NCBI GenBank assembly: GCA_900491605.1
Contig: UESW01004557.1
Span: forward strand, 1-64,000
Origin: Calamus simplicifolius
Taxonomy: Eukaryota > Streptophyta > Magnoliopsida > Arecales > Arecaceae
Reading direction: 5' to 3'
Length of the DNA: 64,000 nt
This document shows positions 33,969 through 46,012 of this stretch, piece by piece. The position numbers and the translations under genes are program-made. The notes under the pieces were generated by a model, which searched no databases, was not told the origin of the DNA, and worked only from the letters and a program-made list of their open reading frames with translations. Numbering within the stretch: the first letter of the stretch is position 1; the number at the start of each line of letters is the position of its first letter.

Positions 33969-34625
33969 TCAATGGGTGATCACCTCCTCAGGGATGCCTG
34001 GCATGTCTGATGACGACCATGCAAAGATGTCAGCGTTGGCACGCAGGAAGGTGAGGAGTCGATCGCGCGCCTCTCCCGGAAGTAGTGCTCCAACCTGGAT
34101 GATCCTTGTCGGGTCCTCCCCCAAGGGGAGGGTCAGGAGGTGCTCGGCTGGCTCTCCCCTCCTTCCCAACTCTCGGGGGTCAAGCGGCTCAAGGGCTTTT
34201 GCGACGCCACCTCCAGTGGATTGGGAGATAAGTGACAGCAAAGCGGTGGCGGGCTTTGCTCTCTCTTCATTTCTCTGACTCCCTCGTCGGTGGGGAACCT
34301 TACCAATAATCTTTGGTGGAGATGACGACATCCAGCAAATTCAAGCCCGGCCTCTCCAGGATAGCATTGTAAGCCAACGGGACCCGACCACCAGGAAATA
34401 GGCACCAAGTTTGACGCGGAGGAGTCCCCACCATACAGGGAGGGCGATCTCTCCTTCAACACTCATAGAGTCCCCAGTAAAGCCCATTAAAGGCGTGGTG
34501 ACGGGTCGAAGGGAGGAATTTGACAGGTTCATCCGAACAAAGGCCTCGTAGCTCAAAACATCCACCGAACTTCCACTATCAACTAAAATTCTTTTTACAG
34601 GGTGTTTGGCTATGGTCATGGACAC
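33969..34625 (-). pseudogene. Tat pol: aspartic protease and linker
   Basis: PVKRILVDSGSSVDVLSYEA at about 34545-34600 contains the DSG catalytic triplet; GEIALPVWWG follows. The linker toward RT holds RLLTFLRANADIFAWSSSDM near 34000. It processes the Gag-Pol polyprotein. A frameshift separates the protease from the linker. Confidence 0.85.
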
Positions 34626-34671
34626 GACGACGTTGTCATCATGCTTATTAAGTACCCCTTCTAAATCCTTT

Positions 34672-36341
34672 CTAAAGAAAGGAATTACAGAGTCTACCCC
34701 CTCCCACTGTCTTTTCGAGCTGCCACTGCCCCCAGAAAATCATAGCTATGGTTTTTTCTGTAGGGGTATTGTCGTTTGTCGGAGGTGCCGAAGGTGCCGA
34801 TGGACCTGGAGCGGGAAGGTTTTCCCTTCGAACGAACTTGCCCAAGTGACCCTTCTGGACAAGCTCTTCAATAGCCTTCTTCAAGTCACGGCAGTCCTCA
34901 GTGTCATGACCGTAGTCTCGGTGGTACCGGCAGTAAAGCTCCTTGCTACGAGGGGCCCCTGATTTCATGGGAGGTGGACATCGAAAGTAGGGCTCCTCCT
35001 CAATTTCTAGTAGAATGTGAGATATCGGGGCCAAGAGGGGGGTGAACTGCTCTTGGGAAGCGTCTGAGGCCGGTGGTCTGAGCGGTGGGGAAGCTCAGGC
35101 TTCCGGACCGTGCTCGGTAGGCTCCGTGGATGTCAGTTTCTTGCTGGAGCTCTTATCAGCTTCCTTCCTGGAAGAGTTTGCCTCGTCGGTGCGAATGTAC
35201 TTCTGCGCCCGGCTTAGAAGCTCGGCGTAAGAGCTTGGAGGCTTCTTATCTAGGGAATAGGCAAACCTAGAAGGGCGAAGTCCTTGCTTTAATGCCAAAG
35301 TGGCTACAGAATCATCCAAATTATACACCTCCAGCGCCGCCTCCTTGAACCGAGTGACGAAGTCCTTCAGGATCTCACCACTCCTTTGCTGAACATCGAA
35401 TAAGCTATTGGCCACTCGTGGGATCTTTGGCATGCATCAAAGTGGGCCAGGAACGATTGCTCGAGCTGTCAGAAGGAATTGATGCTGCGGTGGCAGGCAA
35501 GAATACCATACTCGCGCCGCCTTACGAAGGGTGGCAGGAAAGGCGACACATAGGAGGGAGTCTGTCGCTCCCTGGACCTACATGAGAACCTTGTAGCTCT
35601 CTAGGTGGTCCAAAGGGTCCGTCGTGCCGTCATATGGGTCCAACTGGGGAAGACGGAAACAGGGCAGGATCGGTTCCTCCATGATGCATCGGGAGAGCGG
35701 GGGATGGTGATCGTAGTCCGTCCCGTGAGGGTTGGCGATTCAGTGACTAAGCTCCTCCAACCGTTGATGATACTCATCGAGCCATTGTTCGGCCCGACGA
35801 GTGGTCTTTATTGGTGTCATCTTTAGAGGAGTCAGAAGACGAAGCCGGTGAAGACCTTCGGTGTAAGGAGTGCACCCGTCTTGGCTCCTTCTCACCCGAC
35901 CGTCGGTGGGAACGATCAAGAATGATGGGAGAGAGACCGCCGTCGCTTTGAAGTCTCCCGGCGACGAGGTTCGGGAGGCAGTGATGGGAGGCTCAGGTGG
36001 AGTCCCCCTTGATGAGATTGAATTGCTCCATGCCCCCTTTCGCGAGGTGGAGGGGGCTGAGGTGCAGCGGCAAAGCAGTGTTCTTGCAATCCCCACACCA
36101 CCGTCATCAGGTCCTGTACTTGATGAGCCAGAACCTCAAGCCGGTCAGGCTGGCTCATCTGTGCAGGGGGCGGAACATGGAGGTTGGCCTCCGATTGCTT
36201 AGCCCGCAGAAGGCATTCCATGGCCAGGCTGGTGGAAGCTTCCTGGGCTCGCGTTATCACCATCGTCTTCCTTGCAGAATCAATGGGGTCACATGGAGAA
36301 CTTTCGCCCTCCACGTGTGTGCCCCCTTCCTGGCGCGCCAA
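34672..36341 (-). pseudogene. Tat gag
   Basis: The leader has the coiled segment RLEVLAHQVQDLMTVVWGLQ (about 36100), then a stretch in broken frames, VANSLFDVQQRSGEILKDFV and FKEAALEVYNLDDSVATLAL (35300-35420), the capsid-like Retrotrans_gag domain. Near 34880-34930, YCRYHRDYGHDTEDCRDLKK is the single zinc-knuckle-like motif. Forms virus-like particles in active elements. Broken by frameshifts near 35.44-35.8 kb. Confidence 0.85.
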
Positions 36342-36343
36342 TC
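36323..36343 (-). other. Primer-binding site of the Tat element
   Basis: Minus strand TGGCGCGCCAGGAAGGGG just inside the 5' LTR, identical to the site at 16.82 kb. Confidence 0.75.
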
Positions 36344-37289
36344 TGTTGCTGCCAAATCACTTGCGATGGGCGTCGGGTGAGCTGAGATCTTCGCAGGCCT
36401 TCGAGAATACAGAGGGGTCATCATCTTCCTTCGAGAGCCTGCGAAAAGTTTCGGACTGGTGGTTCCGGTGGGGACCCTCCGACGCCCAAGTCAGTGGGTT
36501 GTAGAACAGGAATGTATATGAGTCTAGTTTTTAAGAGAAGACCCCTCTTCTTTGAGCTCGGGTCCTCTTCTATACCTGTCCGGGGGGTCACGTTTACCTC
36601 GCTCCGTTAGAACCGTCGAATCTGCTTTGCTAAGATGAGCTCCGCCGAACGGCAAGTGGGTGAGCCGTTGCTGAATGGGCGTCGTGTATGCCGGTAACTG
36701 CAGGGCGCGCTAGTACATGCCCATGATTTCAGCGAGCAAGATACACGGTAACAGATGTCTTTCAGTGTACTTTGGAAAATAAGGCACCAAGTTAGAGTCA
36801 GAGTCGACGCTGGAGACTATAGCCAAAGGCCGGAGCCGGAGGCCGGAGCTAAGGTCGGAGCCAGAGGCCGGAGCCGACGCTGGAGGCCGGAGCCTGGAGG
36901 CCACCGAGCCAAAGGCTGGAAAGGCCGGAGAGGCCGAAGGCTATACCAGAGGCTGGAGCCGACGCTGGAGACCGTAGCCAAAGGCCGGAGCCGGAGGCCG
37001 GAGCCAAGGCCTGGAGCCTAAGGCTAGAGCCGACGCTGGAGACCGTAGCCAAAGGCCGGAGCCAAGGCCGGAGCCGACACTGGAGGCCGAAGCCAGAGGC
37101 CGGAGCCGATGCTGGAGGCCGTAGCCAAAGGCCGGAGCCGACACTAGAGGCCGGAGCCAAGGCCGGAATCGGAGGCCGGAGCCAAGGCTGGGGACAAGAA
37201 TTCCAACATCCCGAAAACGAGCTATCACATCATTGATTTTGGGAATTGGATGTTATGACACCGCCTAGAGGAGATGGTCAGCCGTATCA
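36344..37289 (-). repeat. 5' LTR of the Tat element
   Basis: 946 bases, with a shorter GGCCGGAGCC array (about 36805-37195) than the other LTR. Unequal array length is the main difference between the two LTRs. Confidence 0.9.
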
Positions 37290-37294
37290 ATTAT

Positions 37295-39214
37295 ACTTCT
37301 TTTTTTATTAGTTTTATTTCCAAATGATTCAGCTTTTTCAATCCCGTAGGGTGGTTCCTTTCATGTTTTTAAGTTGTTTTCATTATATCTGTTTTGAATT
37401 TTTGCTTTGTTTATTAAAGATCTCAAATTACATCAATATTTTTTATTTTTATGTTTGAATGTTTAATCTTTTTCTCCTGATTTTGCTTTTAGGTTTTCCC
37501 CTTTGGTTTTTTGGTTACCAATAGCTTTAGTTGATTTATTTGGTTTCTTTACTGGTCTATATTGATATTTGCTCCCTTTTTTTTAATAAATTTGCTTTTC
37601 TGAATTATCAAGTCTACGTTCTTAAAAGAATAAATTTTATTTCCCAAAGATTTTACTTTTTCAATCCCATAAAAAAAGTTTGTTTGCATGTATGTTTGCT
37701 GTATTTGAGCTTTTTCTTTTTCTTTTCTTTGTCTAGATTTGTTTTCTTGAGGATTGCAAATCATTATGTATATTATTACAATTCATGTTCCAGCTTTATA
37801 GTAGTATATTTCATTATTTGAATTTTACTGTGAAGCTATGTTGTGAAATTCCTTTTATTTGATTTGTTTCTTTTATTGCTTTTGTCCTTTTTGAGTTTGG
37901 TTGATTCAACATTATTATGTGATAAGTATAAATTTGATCATTTAATTCATATACTTGATAACAATATTAGCTACTTTTTAATTTATTTTAAATTAAATTT
38001 ATTTAATTTTATTTACTTTCAGCATTACCTTACTGCATAGAAAGTTCAATTTTTACACATTCATACATCATTGTTCCTTAAATTTATATGCATATTAAGA
38101 GCACTAAAGAATAAGAATTAAAAAATACTATCTTATCATCCTATCTAGTAGGCTTGAAATCATAATGAACAATGCTACACCATTAGCCACTCGTTGTTAT
38201 ATAACCTGCAGGTATATTTAAGAGATTAAATATTCTCATGGGCTTTTAAAGACAATATATGAGAGAGGAGGAGAAACAAGCGGACTTCGTGAAGCGTGGA
38301 CGTTGGGATCCAAACGGTAGAAAAGAAGGTGGCAAGCGGACTCCTTCAAGCGGATTCAACACGGGACCCGCACCTGCTTGGCAGAAATGCCGTACTTCAT
38401 CCTTATCCATCTTTGGGTGGTTTTCATTGGGCCCATCTCAGCCATCCAATCATCCATCCAATGGCAATAGAAAGAGGTGCACTTGAGAGAATTTTGAGGC
38501 TGTGATTTTCACATGGATTTCTCACGGTATGGACAATGACTTTCCAACTATAAAAAGGAGACAACGGTTTGCATCAATAGAGATAGAGAGAGCTGAGACT
38601 TTTAGAGTTTTTTAATTAAGAAGGATTCTCGCTGCGTTTCATCAATTGCTTTCAATGAAAAATATAAGTTTCTTTAATTTTCTTTTTGCTTTTATTATGA
38701 ACTAATTTCTTTTTCTAGAGCATTGATGTAATCTATCAATGAATATAATTTATTTTATTAGTTATTTTATTTTTAATATTTTTCATATTGAGTGTTTAAT
38801 TCTTATGGTTAATGCTTACAATTTATTGTTTGATTAATCGAAATATTATGCAAGCATACATTGTAGGTATGAGTTTTACACTCTAAATTATTCTGCATCC
38901 ATTATTTATCCAAATCATGTGTTTAGCCATGTTTACAAGATTGAGCATGGGCTTGTAAGTTTGCTTGTCAGTTCTAATTCTGCTTAAGATTATCTAATCT
39001 TTTTTCTTATTCCCATGAGAAACCATTGTATCAAAATTTTGCTATAGTTCAATTGTTTGCTAGATTTGGGTCACAGCAAACCTCAAATTGTTTTGGAGCA
39101 CTTGTCATTCTGTGGAGGAGTAGATTGATCCCTTGGTGGTTTAGAATGCCAATGCATTGCAAGTTATTTGACACTTACCAACACTGGCATATTGGGATAT
39201 CTAACTAGATTTTA
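37295..39214. other. T-rich host sequence; possible LTR relic near 38.2-38.6 kb
   Basis: Mostly low-GC, intron-like DNA. At 38225-38640 a GC-richer block with CCAACTATAAAAAGGAGAC near 38548 and a purine-rich leader resembles an LTR promoter, but no borders or partner are seen. No gene recognised. Confidence 0.35.
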
Positions 39215-40088
39215 TTTTATGTTTATTATATAATATAATGAATTAATCAAATATATTCAAAATGATATCTCATTGTGTATGTTATTTGCAGATAATATAG
39301 TGTTGATTGATGAAACTAAATCTGGGGTAAATGCTAAGCCAGAGATTTGGAGAGGCTTTAGAATCTAAAGGTTTTAAGATTAGTAGAACTAAAACTGAAT
39401 ATATGAAATATAATTTTAGTGGAAGTAGAAGTACAAATGAAAAAATAATGAATATTAAGCCAAGAGATATCAAGGAACAAAAAATTTAGGTATTTGAAAT
39501 TAATTATCCAGCAAGAAGGTAAAATAGGTGAAGATGTGAATCATAGAGTTAATGCAGGATGGATTAAGTGAGGAGTGCTTCGGAAGTATTATATGATCGG
39601 TGCATCCCATTAAAATTAAAATTTTTTTTAATAAAATTGCTATTAGGCCAACTATGCTATATGGAATAAAGTGTTTGGCATTATTGAAACAATATGTGAA
39701 TAAATTAAGTGTAACAAAAATGCGTATCTTAAGTTGGATATATGGTAAAACTTTAAAAAATAAAATTAGAAATAAATATAAAAGAAATGATAGGAGTAGC
39801 CCCAATTAAAGATAAAATGAGAGAAAATCGATTACGATGGTTTGATATATAACTTAAACCTTTAGATGCTTTAGTTAGAAAGAGTGATCTTTTAACAATT
39901 CATGGTAAGGTTAGAAGTAGAGGTAGATCTAAATTAATATGAACAAAATTAATTAAAAAAGATATAAATATTTGTAATTTAAATGTTGACTTGGTCGTGA
40001 ATAAAGCAGAGTGGAGGAAGCAAATTTATGTAGCCGAACCCATGTAGTTGGGAAAAGGCTTAGATGAGATGAGTTGAGTTGAGTTGTT
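39215..40088 (+). mobile_element. RTE-type LINE remnant
   Basis: Translation in shifting frames gives ELIKYIQNDISLCMLFADN (39232-39288, the FADD box changed to FADN), VLIDETKSGVNAK, LESKGFKISRTKTEYMKYNF, EGKIGEDVNHRVNAGW and KKDINICNLNVDLVVNKAEW (about 39955-40015), the RT and C-terminal region of plant RTE LINEs. It ends with CCATGTAGTTGGGAAAAGGC and TTGAG repeats. The 5' part is missing and many stops are present. It is the best local relative of the short tails in the TH1 introns. Confidence 0.85.
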
Positions 40089-40564
40089 CATTTTATATAA
40101 TATACTTGTTTGCTAACTTTGATTATTTTTACCCTTTTATTCATCTAGTAAAAAGATAAATTGACCATCATTTGTGTTTTTGGAGTGTGATTTCAAACTA
40201 TGTTCTTAGAGGTGAAATTCGGCTATGAATAGGTTATTTTGATGTTCCACACCCAAATATAAGGCTCTCGTAAATTTGAGTGATTTTCTCATATTTTTGT
40301 TTCCTACATCTTCATGGCAATGACCCTAATGCGGAAAAGTAACAGAACATATAGATCATGGCATGCTTTAAGAGGAGATTTTAGGGATCTAGATCATTGG
40401 AGTTGAAGGAATGCATGCGTCATGCCTTAACTCGCTCATTGGGCTGAACATGTGACATTAGCCATATAACTCCTAGGTATGATCCTAGAACTTATGCAAG
40501 CCTATTTTTTCTTAATAATTATCCAAATCTTCAAAATTCACTGATGTGGCCATGTCACGTATCC
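40089..40564. other. Host sequence, nothing recognised
   Basis: AT-rich spacer between the RTE LINE and the CACTA element, without supported ORF or repeat. Confidence 0.4.
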
Positions 40565-41224
40565 AGTCACTATAACAAATTCATGCTATCCCGATGCTAA
40601 AAATATTATTTGTCGATGCTTAAAAGCGTCAAAAATATTGCGCCGATGCTTAAAAGCGTCGAAAAATATTGCTCCGACGCTTGTAAGTGTCGGAAAAGCG
40701 AGAGTGAGACCAAAAATTCCAACGCTTTAAAAAAGAGTCGAGAAGTTTCGGCGCTTTTAAGCATTGGCAAATCTTAATCTTACCGATGCTTTACTTCCCG
40801 ATGCGTTGGCAAATCTTAATCTTGCCATGCTTTAAAAAAAAATAACAAACCCAAAAGGGCAGAAAAAGAGAAAGCTGTGGTCGTCGGAAGAAGATGCGGC
40901 AGCACTCACAATACCACCCCCTCCCCTTTTTCTCTCCCTCCATTACAACTCTTACCCAAAACAACAAAGCAACTCACACCTCCAATTAATCTGTATCCCT
41001 CTCTCCACCCGCTATCGATGCCCCAAGCTCTTTGGCAACAAAAGGAGAAACTAAACGCGCACTTGAAACCACTTACATCGCATGAAACAAAGGAGAGAGA
41101 AAGAAGGGTACTGTTAACTTTCTTTACAAAACTTCATCATCTCCAAAGAAGCTCTGAAGATGCTTTAAAACAAAAAATAGACCACAAAGAAAATAGGAAT
41201 TGAAAGAAAGAACGTTCATCTTTA

Positions 41225-41718
41225 ATTAGAAATCATTTGAGACCTTTGAGATGCTCTCCAAATGAGGCCGCCAGACCTCGATCCTCCCCCACCTCCTATC
41301 GACACCTTCTCTGATAAAATCTCCAATAGGTACCGCTTGTTGGCGAGGAGCCTCGTCTTTTCGCTCAAGAGACTGTTGCTCTCCTCTTCTCTTTTCTTCT
41401 TCCTCATCGTATGCCTCGATCGGGCCTTCTCTGGGACCGATGACACCGGCATGAGGAAATAAATCTTCCCTCTCTGAAGCTTGGCATTGGGTGGTAGTAT
41501 CATCGCCTTGGGGATGATGCCATCGTTCGAGACTGCGGAGGGCGGCTTTCAGAGGACGTGCTTGGGGTACGCCTGCATGATCTCGCCAGCGTCGTGCCGC
41601 TGATCTCCTCGATATGCCCGTTGGCGTACACAATGCAGACCATGTTGAACGTGCTGCACGGCAGGATGCAGGAGATGCGGCACCTTATGGTCTCCTTCAT
41701 CACCCTCAATATCTCCGA
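41225..41718 (-). pseudogene. Captured PADRE (DUF4228) gene fragment, copy 1
   Basis: Minus strand: CRISCILPCSTFNMVCIVYANGHIEEISG, then after a frameshift AGEIMQAYPKHVL and a stop, PPSAVSNDGIIPKAMILPPN, LQRGKIYFLMPVSSVPEK, and finally RIEVWRPHLESISKV at 41235-41280. These blocks in this order define PADRE proteins, small plant proteins linked to pathogen response. At least two frame changes and one in-frame stop disrupt it. Flanking leader and trailer sequence was captured as well (40888-41785). Confidence 0.8.
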
Positions 41719-41785
41719 CTAATTACTGGTGAACAGAGGAACAGGGACAAGGAAAGGGAATTGGTTTACTAGAATCTCCAATAGG

Positions 41786-41986
41786 CATGCGGCGATCTCG
41801 GGGGCCCTTGGCGGCGCATACTTTGCTGTGGCGGTCCTTGCGCCCGATCGAGCAAACAATGTGGCCCCCCTGGACCTCCACGATCTCCTCGGCGCTCCTC
41901 AGCCCTCTGCCGAACCTCGGCTGCTGTTGCTGCTGACGGTGGCCATGGTGGAGGGCAAGGTGGCCGTGCTCGTGGGCCTCGGCCAT
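41786..41986 (-). pseudogene. Captured TCP transcription factor fragment
   Basis: Minus strand EIVEVQGGHIVCSIGRKDRH and SKVCAAKGPRDRRMP form the basic part of a TCP DNA-binding domain, closest in pattern to class II (CIN-type) TCPs. The fragment stops abruptly after DRRMP at 41786, before the helix-loop-helix, where it meets the PADRE cassette. Glutamine-rich sequence precedes it. It is a partial exon, not a working gene. Confidence 0.8.
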
Positions 41987-42237
41987 CCGGTTGGAGAGAC
42001 GGCCATAGTATTAAAAAATTACGGTGCCGATGCTTTTAAATATCGACAAAAAAAATTGATGCTGACGCTTATTAGCATCGGCATCCCACGATTTAAATTT
42101 ACAATGCCAATGCTTTTAAGCGTCTGCATCAAAAATCGAGTGCCTAACACTTAAAAGCATCGTTAAAACTTATTATCAGGCTGATGCTTTGAAAAGCGTT
42201 GGAGCGTTGTTGTTCCCCATTTTTTTTTGTAGTGAGT

Positions 42238-43067
42238 CTAGTTAGCGGGTTGGGGCGTTATAGAAGGTGACTATCATAAGTGCCACTTAAGTGTGTATAA
42301 CATTGGACCATGAAAATTAGCTGAAAAATCTGAGAAAATGACTACTAGAATCTCACATTCAAGTCATGTCGGGAATTTGTAATTAACTCATCCAATGTAG
42401 CCTTGTTCTTTTATAATCAATGGCATTCTGTTTTCATTTTCTTTTTGTAGACTATTCTTCTAATGATAGGATGCAATTCCGGTCTGTGTCATGTCAATTA
42501 ACATTGTGATGGCTCATCTTGGTTTCTTAAGCACTTAATACTTAGGTGTAGAAATTGGAGCGAGAAAAGTCTTGTCTATGGCAGAACATGTGTTACTGTC
42601 ATATCTGTCTTCTGGACTAAGTTACTGTCATATCTGTCTTATGGACTAAGTGTATGTTCTTTATGATACTCTGTAGACCTGCAGTCTTCTATAAGGGCAT
42701 GTTATGTTTGATGCTATTATTACTCGATGTTTATGCATCATGCAACATATCACGACTGATACATGTTGTACAACATAGTCCTACCTGGCACTTGCATGAG
42801 GTATTGTCAACTAAGATGCCTCTGCATGCCTTTGTTTGAAGGTATATTTCCATCCTTTATCCACATTGAAATTGTTATGTGTCATAATATGGGTAAGCAA
42901 AATTTTGCACCGATGATTTTGCAGTTCTTCTAATGAATTAAGTCATTGTTTTTTTTTTGTTGATATTTGTATGAAGTTTGGTAAACATCAACAACTTCTA
43001 TTTGTAAATTGCTATCTGTGTTGGGAGTATCATGCCAACGTGTTAAAATTCTCTTATAATGGGCATT
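42238..43067. other. Host sequence, no gene recognised
   Basis: AT-rich; short unsupported ORFs only. A small internal repeat (GTTACTGTCATATCTGTCTT) occurs at about 42590 and 42622. Confidence 0.4.
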
Positions 43068-43348
43068 AGGTAACCTAATCGCGATAATCGTGGTGATCTT
43101 AGTTTACTAGCAATCCTTATCTTGGAGTTACCTAATGTTTGGTGATCTAAGATTTTCGCATTTAGTATGTTGTGTTCCAACGATTAAAGATCTCTAATAT
43201 CCATGTGAATTTAAGATTATTTGCCATGCAATAGTAAAACTATCATGGATATATTTTGCAACTATTATGATACTTTATTATTATTTCATATTATCTATTA
43301 TAATATAATATATAATATATATTATATAATATTAAACTACATTATATC
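43068..43348. repeat. Direct repeat flanking PADRE copy 2 (left)
   Basis: TAACCTAATCGCGATAATCG... to ACTACATTATATC, ending at the single N at 43349. Repeated at about 44241-44513 with few changes, apart from a length difference in the AT run. Confidence 0.9.
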
Positions 43349-43349
43349 N
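43349..43349. other. Ambiguous base (N), likely assembly join
   Basis: The only N in the window, exactly at the border between the left direct repeat and PADRE copy 2. Confidence 0.85.
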
Positions 43350-44243
43350 AAGAAGATGCGGCAGCACTCACAATACCACCCGCTCCCTTTTTCTCTCCCT
43401 CCATTACAACTCTTACCCAAAACAACAAAGCAACTCACACCTCCAATTAATCTGTATCCCTCTCCCCACCCGCTATCGATGCCCCAAGCTCTTTGGCAAC
43501 AAAAGGAGAAACTAAACGCGCACTTGAAACCACTTACATCGCATGAAACAAAGGAGAGAGAAAGAAGGGTACTGTTAACTTTCTATACAAAACTTCATCA
43601 TCTCCAAAGAAGCTCTGAAGATGCTTTAAAACAAAAAATAGACCACAAAGAAAATAGGAATTGAAAGAAAGAACGTTCATCTTTAATTAGAAATCATTTG
43701 AGACCTTTGAGATGCTCTCCAAATGAGGCCGCCAGACCTCGATCCTCCCCCACCTATCGACACCTTCTCTGATAAAATCTCCAACAGGTACCGCTTGTTG
43801 GCGAGGAGCCTCGTCTTTTCGCTCAAGAGACTGTTGCTCTCCTCTTCTCTTTTCTTCTTCCTCATCGTATGCCTCGATCAGGCCTTCTCTGGGACCGATG
43901 ACACCGGCATGAGGAAATAAATCTTCCCTCTCTGAAGCTTGGCATTGGGTGGTAGTATCATCGCATTGGGGATGATGCCATCGTTCGAGACTGCGGAGGG
44001 CGGCTTTCAGAGGACGTGCTTGGGGTACGCCTGCATGATCTCGCCAGCGTCGTGCCGCTGATCTCCTCGATATGCCCGTTGGCGTACACAATGCGGACCA
44101 CGTTGAACGTGCTGCACGGCAGGATGCAGGAGATGCAGCACCTTATGGTCTCCTTCATCACCCTCAATATCTTCGACTAATTACTGGTGAACAGAGGAAC
44201 AGGGACAAGGAAAGGGAATTGGTTTACTAGAATCTCCAATAGG
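43350..44243 (-). pseudogene. PADRE cassette, copy 2
   Basis: Near-identical to 40888-41785, with the same frameshift and stop pattern (AGEIMQAYPKHVL stop, LQRGKIYF-like blocks, WRPHLESISKV). It ends exactly where copy 1 meets the TCP fragment and has no CACTA termini. It is missing two short triplet-scale segments relative to copy 1. Confidence 0.85.
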
Positions 44244-44513
44244 TAACCTAATCGGGATAATCGTGGTGATCTTAGTTTACTAGCAATCCTTATCTTGGAG
44301 TTACCTAATGTTTGGTGATCTAAGATTTTCGCATTTAGTATGTTGTGTTCCAATGATTAAAGATCTCTAATATCCATGTGAATTTAAGATTATTGGCCAT
44401 GCAATAGTAAAACTATCATGGATATATTTTGCAACTATTATGATACTTTATTATTATTTCATATTATCTATTATAATATAATATATAATATAATATTAAA
44501 CTACATTATATCA
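44241..44513. repeat. Direct repeat flanking PADRE copy 2 (right)
   Basis: Copy of 43068-43348. It continues past the repeat end into ATTATTAAATTTAACG, so this is probably the true genomic context. Confidence 0.9.
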
Positions 44514-45332
44514 TTATTAAATTTAACGTAATATGATAATGTTATATTATAATATAAGGCAGACTTGGTTATATTCGAATTATAGCCAAGTTTACCTCTT
44601 ATAATATAATTTGTAATATTAAATAATATTATATTAATAAAAAATAATATTAGGTTTTTTTTTATGGGTGTCCTTTTTCTCATAGGCGAGGGGTGTCTTG
44701 GTCCTCAAATCTTGACCCATAATCACTATCCTTGGTGATCTTAAATTTGCCCTTAAGATTATTTTTAGGATCATTGGTTTGAGTAATGATTTTAGAGGTG
44801 GGTTGACTTGAGATCACTAAGGTGCAACCCAAGTACCGAACATGGTGATCTTATTACCTTCACTTAGGTTATTGATGATCTTAGATGGATCATTCCATGC
44901 CAAATGCCCCCACAAAATAAAATGCAACAAATTAAAGGTGATGTAGCAAACTAACTTTATTCTTTTCCATTTTACATGATTTATCCTTCTAGTTGAATTC
45001 TTGATAGCTGATTGTTTGACATATTAGAATTTGCTTTCCATTTTCCTTTATATGAACATTTTTGGACTAGTTGCTATGTCTTTCCCATGGTCAGAGGTGT
45101 GAATGAAAATCAATATAAGCAGAAATTTGGAGAAAATAGTATAACAACATCAAACCCTATTTCTCACGATTTGCCTTTGCCTGGGCCAGTGGGTAACTGG
45201 AGAAAGGTCTCCTTATTTTCTTGTTTAAATCTTTGAAATTGTCATTATTTAAATTCTAAAATGGATGCTTCTTATCCATGTAAATTTTGAAGCAATGGAA
45301 AATGTTAAGAACTTGTTCTGTTTAGTGGTTGT
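44514..45332. other. Host sequence; end homologous to 19.3 kb
   Basis: AT-rich. From CATGGTCAGAGGTGT at 45086 it parallels 19306 onward, until a gypsy LTR interrupts at 45333. No gene recognised. Confidence 0.5.
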
Positions 45333-45697
45333 TGATGTGGTTGATGAAGACACACCCAACTAACGACAGAGATCATCTGATGAAGTTGATAAGGTCACAC
45401 CTGATCAACAGTGGTGATCATCCTTTTAGAGTACTTCAGTCGGCCTTCCAGGTAGGACCCAACTCGGTCATCCAAGCTATGCCTCCAGTCAGCCTCCTGG
45501 TAGGACCCGACTCGGTCACTCGGGCTGCACCCCTAGCCGGCCTTCCAGGTAAGACCCCGACTTGGTCACCCGGGCTATGCCTCCAGCCGTCCTTCCGGAT
45601 AGGATCTGACTTGGCCATCTGGGTTGTGCCTTCAGCCGGTTTCCTGAGTAGGACTCGACTCGGCCATCCGAGTTGTGCCCATAGCCAGCCTCCTGGG
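45333..45697 (+). repeat. Partial gypsy LTR
   Basis: Starts TGATGTGGTTGATGAAGAC like the LTR at 57259, includes the GGTAGGACCCGACTCGGTCA array and is cut where the copia LTR begins. Confidence 0.75.
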
Positions 45698-46000
45698 TGA
45701 TAAATATAAAAGAGAATTTTTAAAAATATTTTTCTGCTTGATTTCACATAGAGAATTACAATATATAGACATTAAAAAATCGGATCCCTTAATTCTAGGT
45801 AATCATATCCCAATCAGATCCCTTAATTGTAGGCCATAATCATATCCCAGTTTGATCCCTTAATTCCAGGCCTATTATAGGAAGAAATACAACAATAATT
45901 ACAATAAGAATATATACAACAATAATGAAAATCTTAGAGAGGTAATCAAGGAATATACAACCATACAAAGACTAAATAAGGAAAGATGAATATATTGACA
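45698..46000 (-). repeat. 3' LTR of the copia element
   Basis: Reads TGTCAATATATTC...ATTTATCA on the minus strand and is preceded by a polypurine tract (minus strand TTGAGGGGGATA, 46001-46012). No matching 5' LTR is present at the right side, so the copia element is 5'-truncated. Confidence 0.75.
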
Positions 46001-46012
46001 TATCCCCCTCAA

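Larger units (their letters stand above)
26339..37289 (-). mobile_element. Full-length Tat-type Ty3/gypsy retrotransposon
   Basis: LTRs at 26339-27427 and 36344-37289 start TGTTGCTGCC and end ATCA; ATTAT is duplicated at 26334-26338 and 37290-37294. On the minus strand the order is 5' LTR, primer site, gag, protease, RT, RNase H, second RNase H, integrase, tandem array, antisense ORF, polypurine tract, 3' LTR. RT before integrase marks Ty3/gypsy; a duplicated RNase H and an antisense ORF between pol and the 3' LTR are Tat/Ogre traits. Stops and frameshifts occur throughout pol. Confidence 0.93.
40568..42234. mobile_element. Non-autonomous CACTA (En/Spm) element with captured genes
   Basis: Begins CACTATAACAAA and ends TTTTTTTTTGTAGTG, inverted CACTA termini, with a 3-bp AGT duplication at 40565-40567 and 42235-42237. 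Both ends carry subterminal copies, in both orientations, of motifs like CCGATGCTTTTAAGCGTCGG (40592-40850 and 42020-42205). The interior has no transposase but contains PADRE and TCP gene fragments on the minus strand. Confidence 0.88.

Noticed and set aside
40877..41203. Plus-strand ORF of 108 residues in the CACTA element, repeated at 43.2-43.7 kb
   Set aside because: It lies in the trailer of the minus-strand PADRE fragment; composition and position indicate a captured 3' UTR read backwards.
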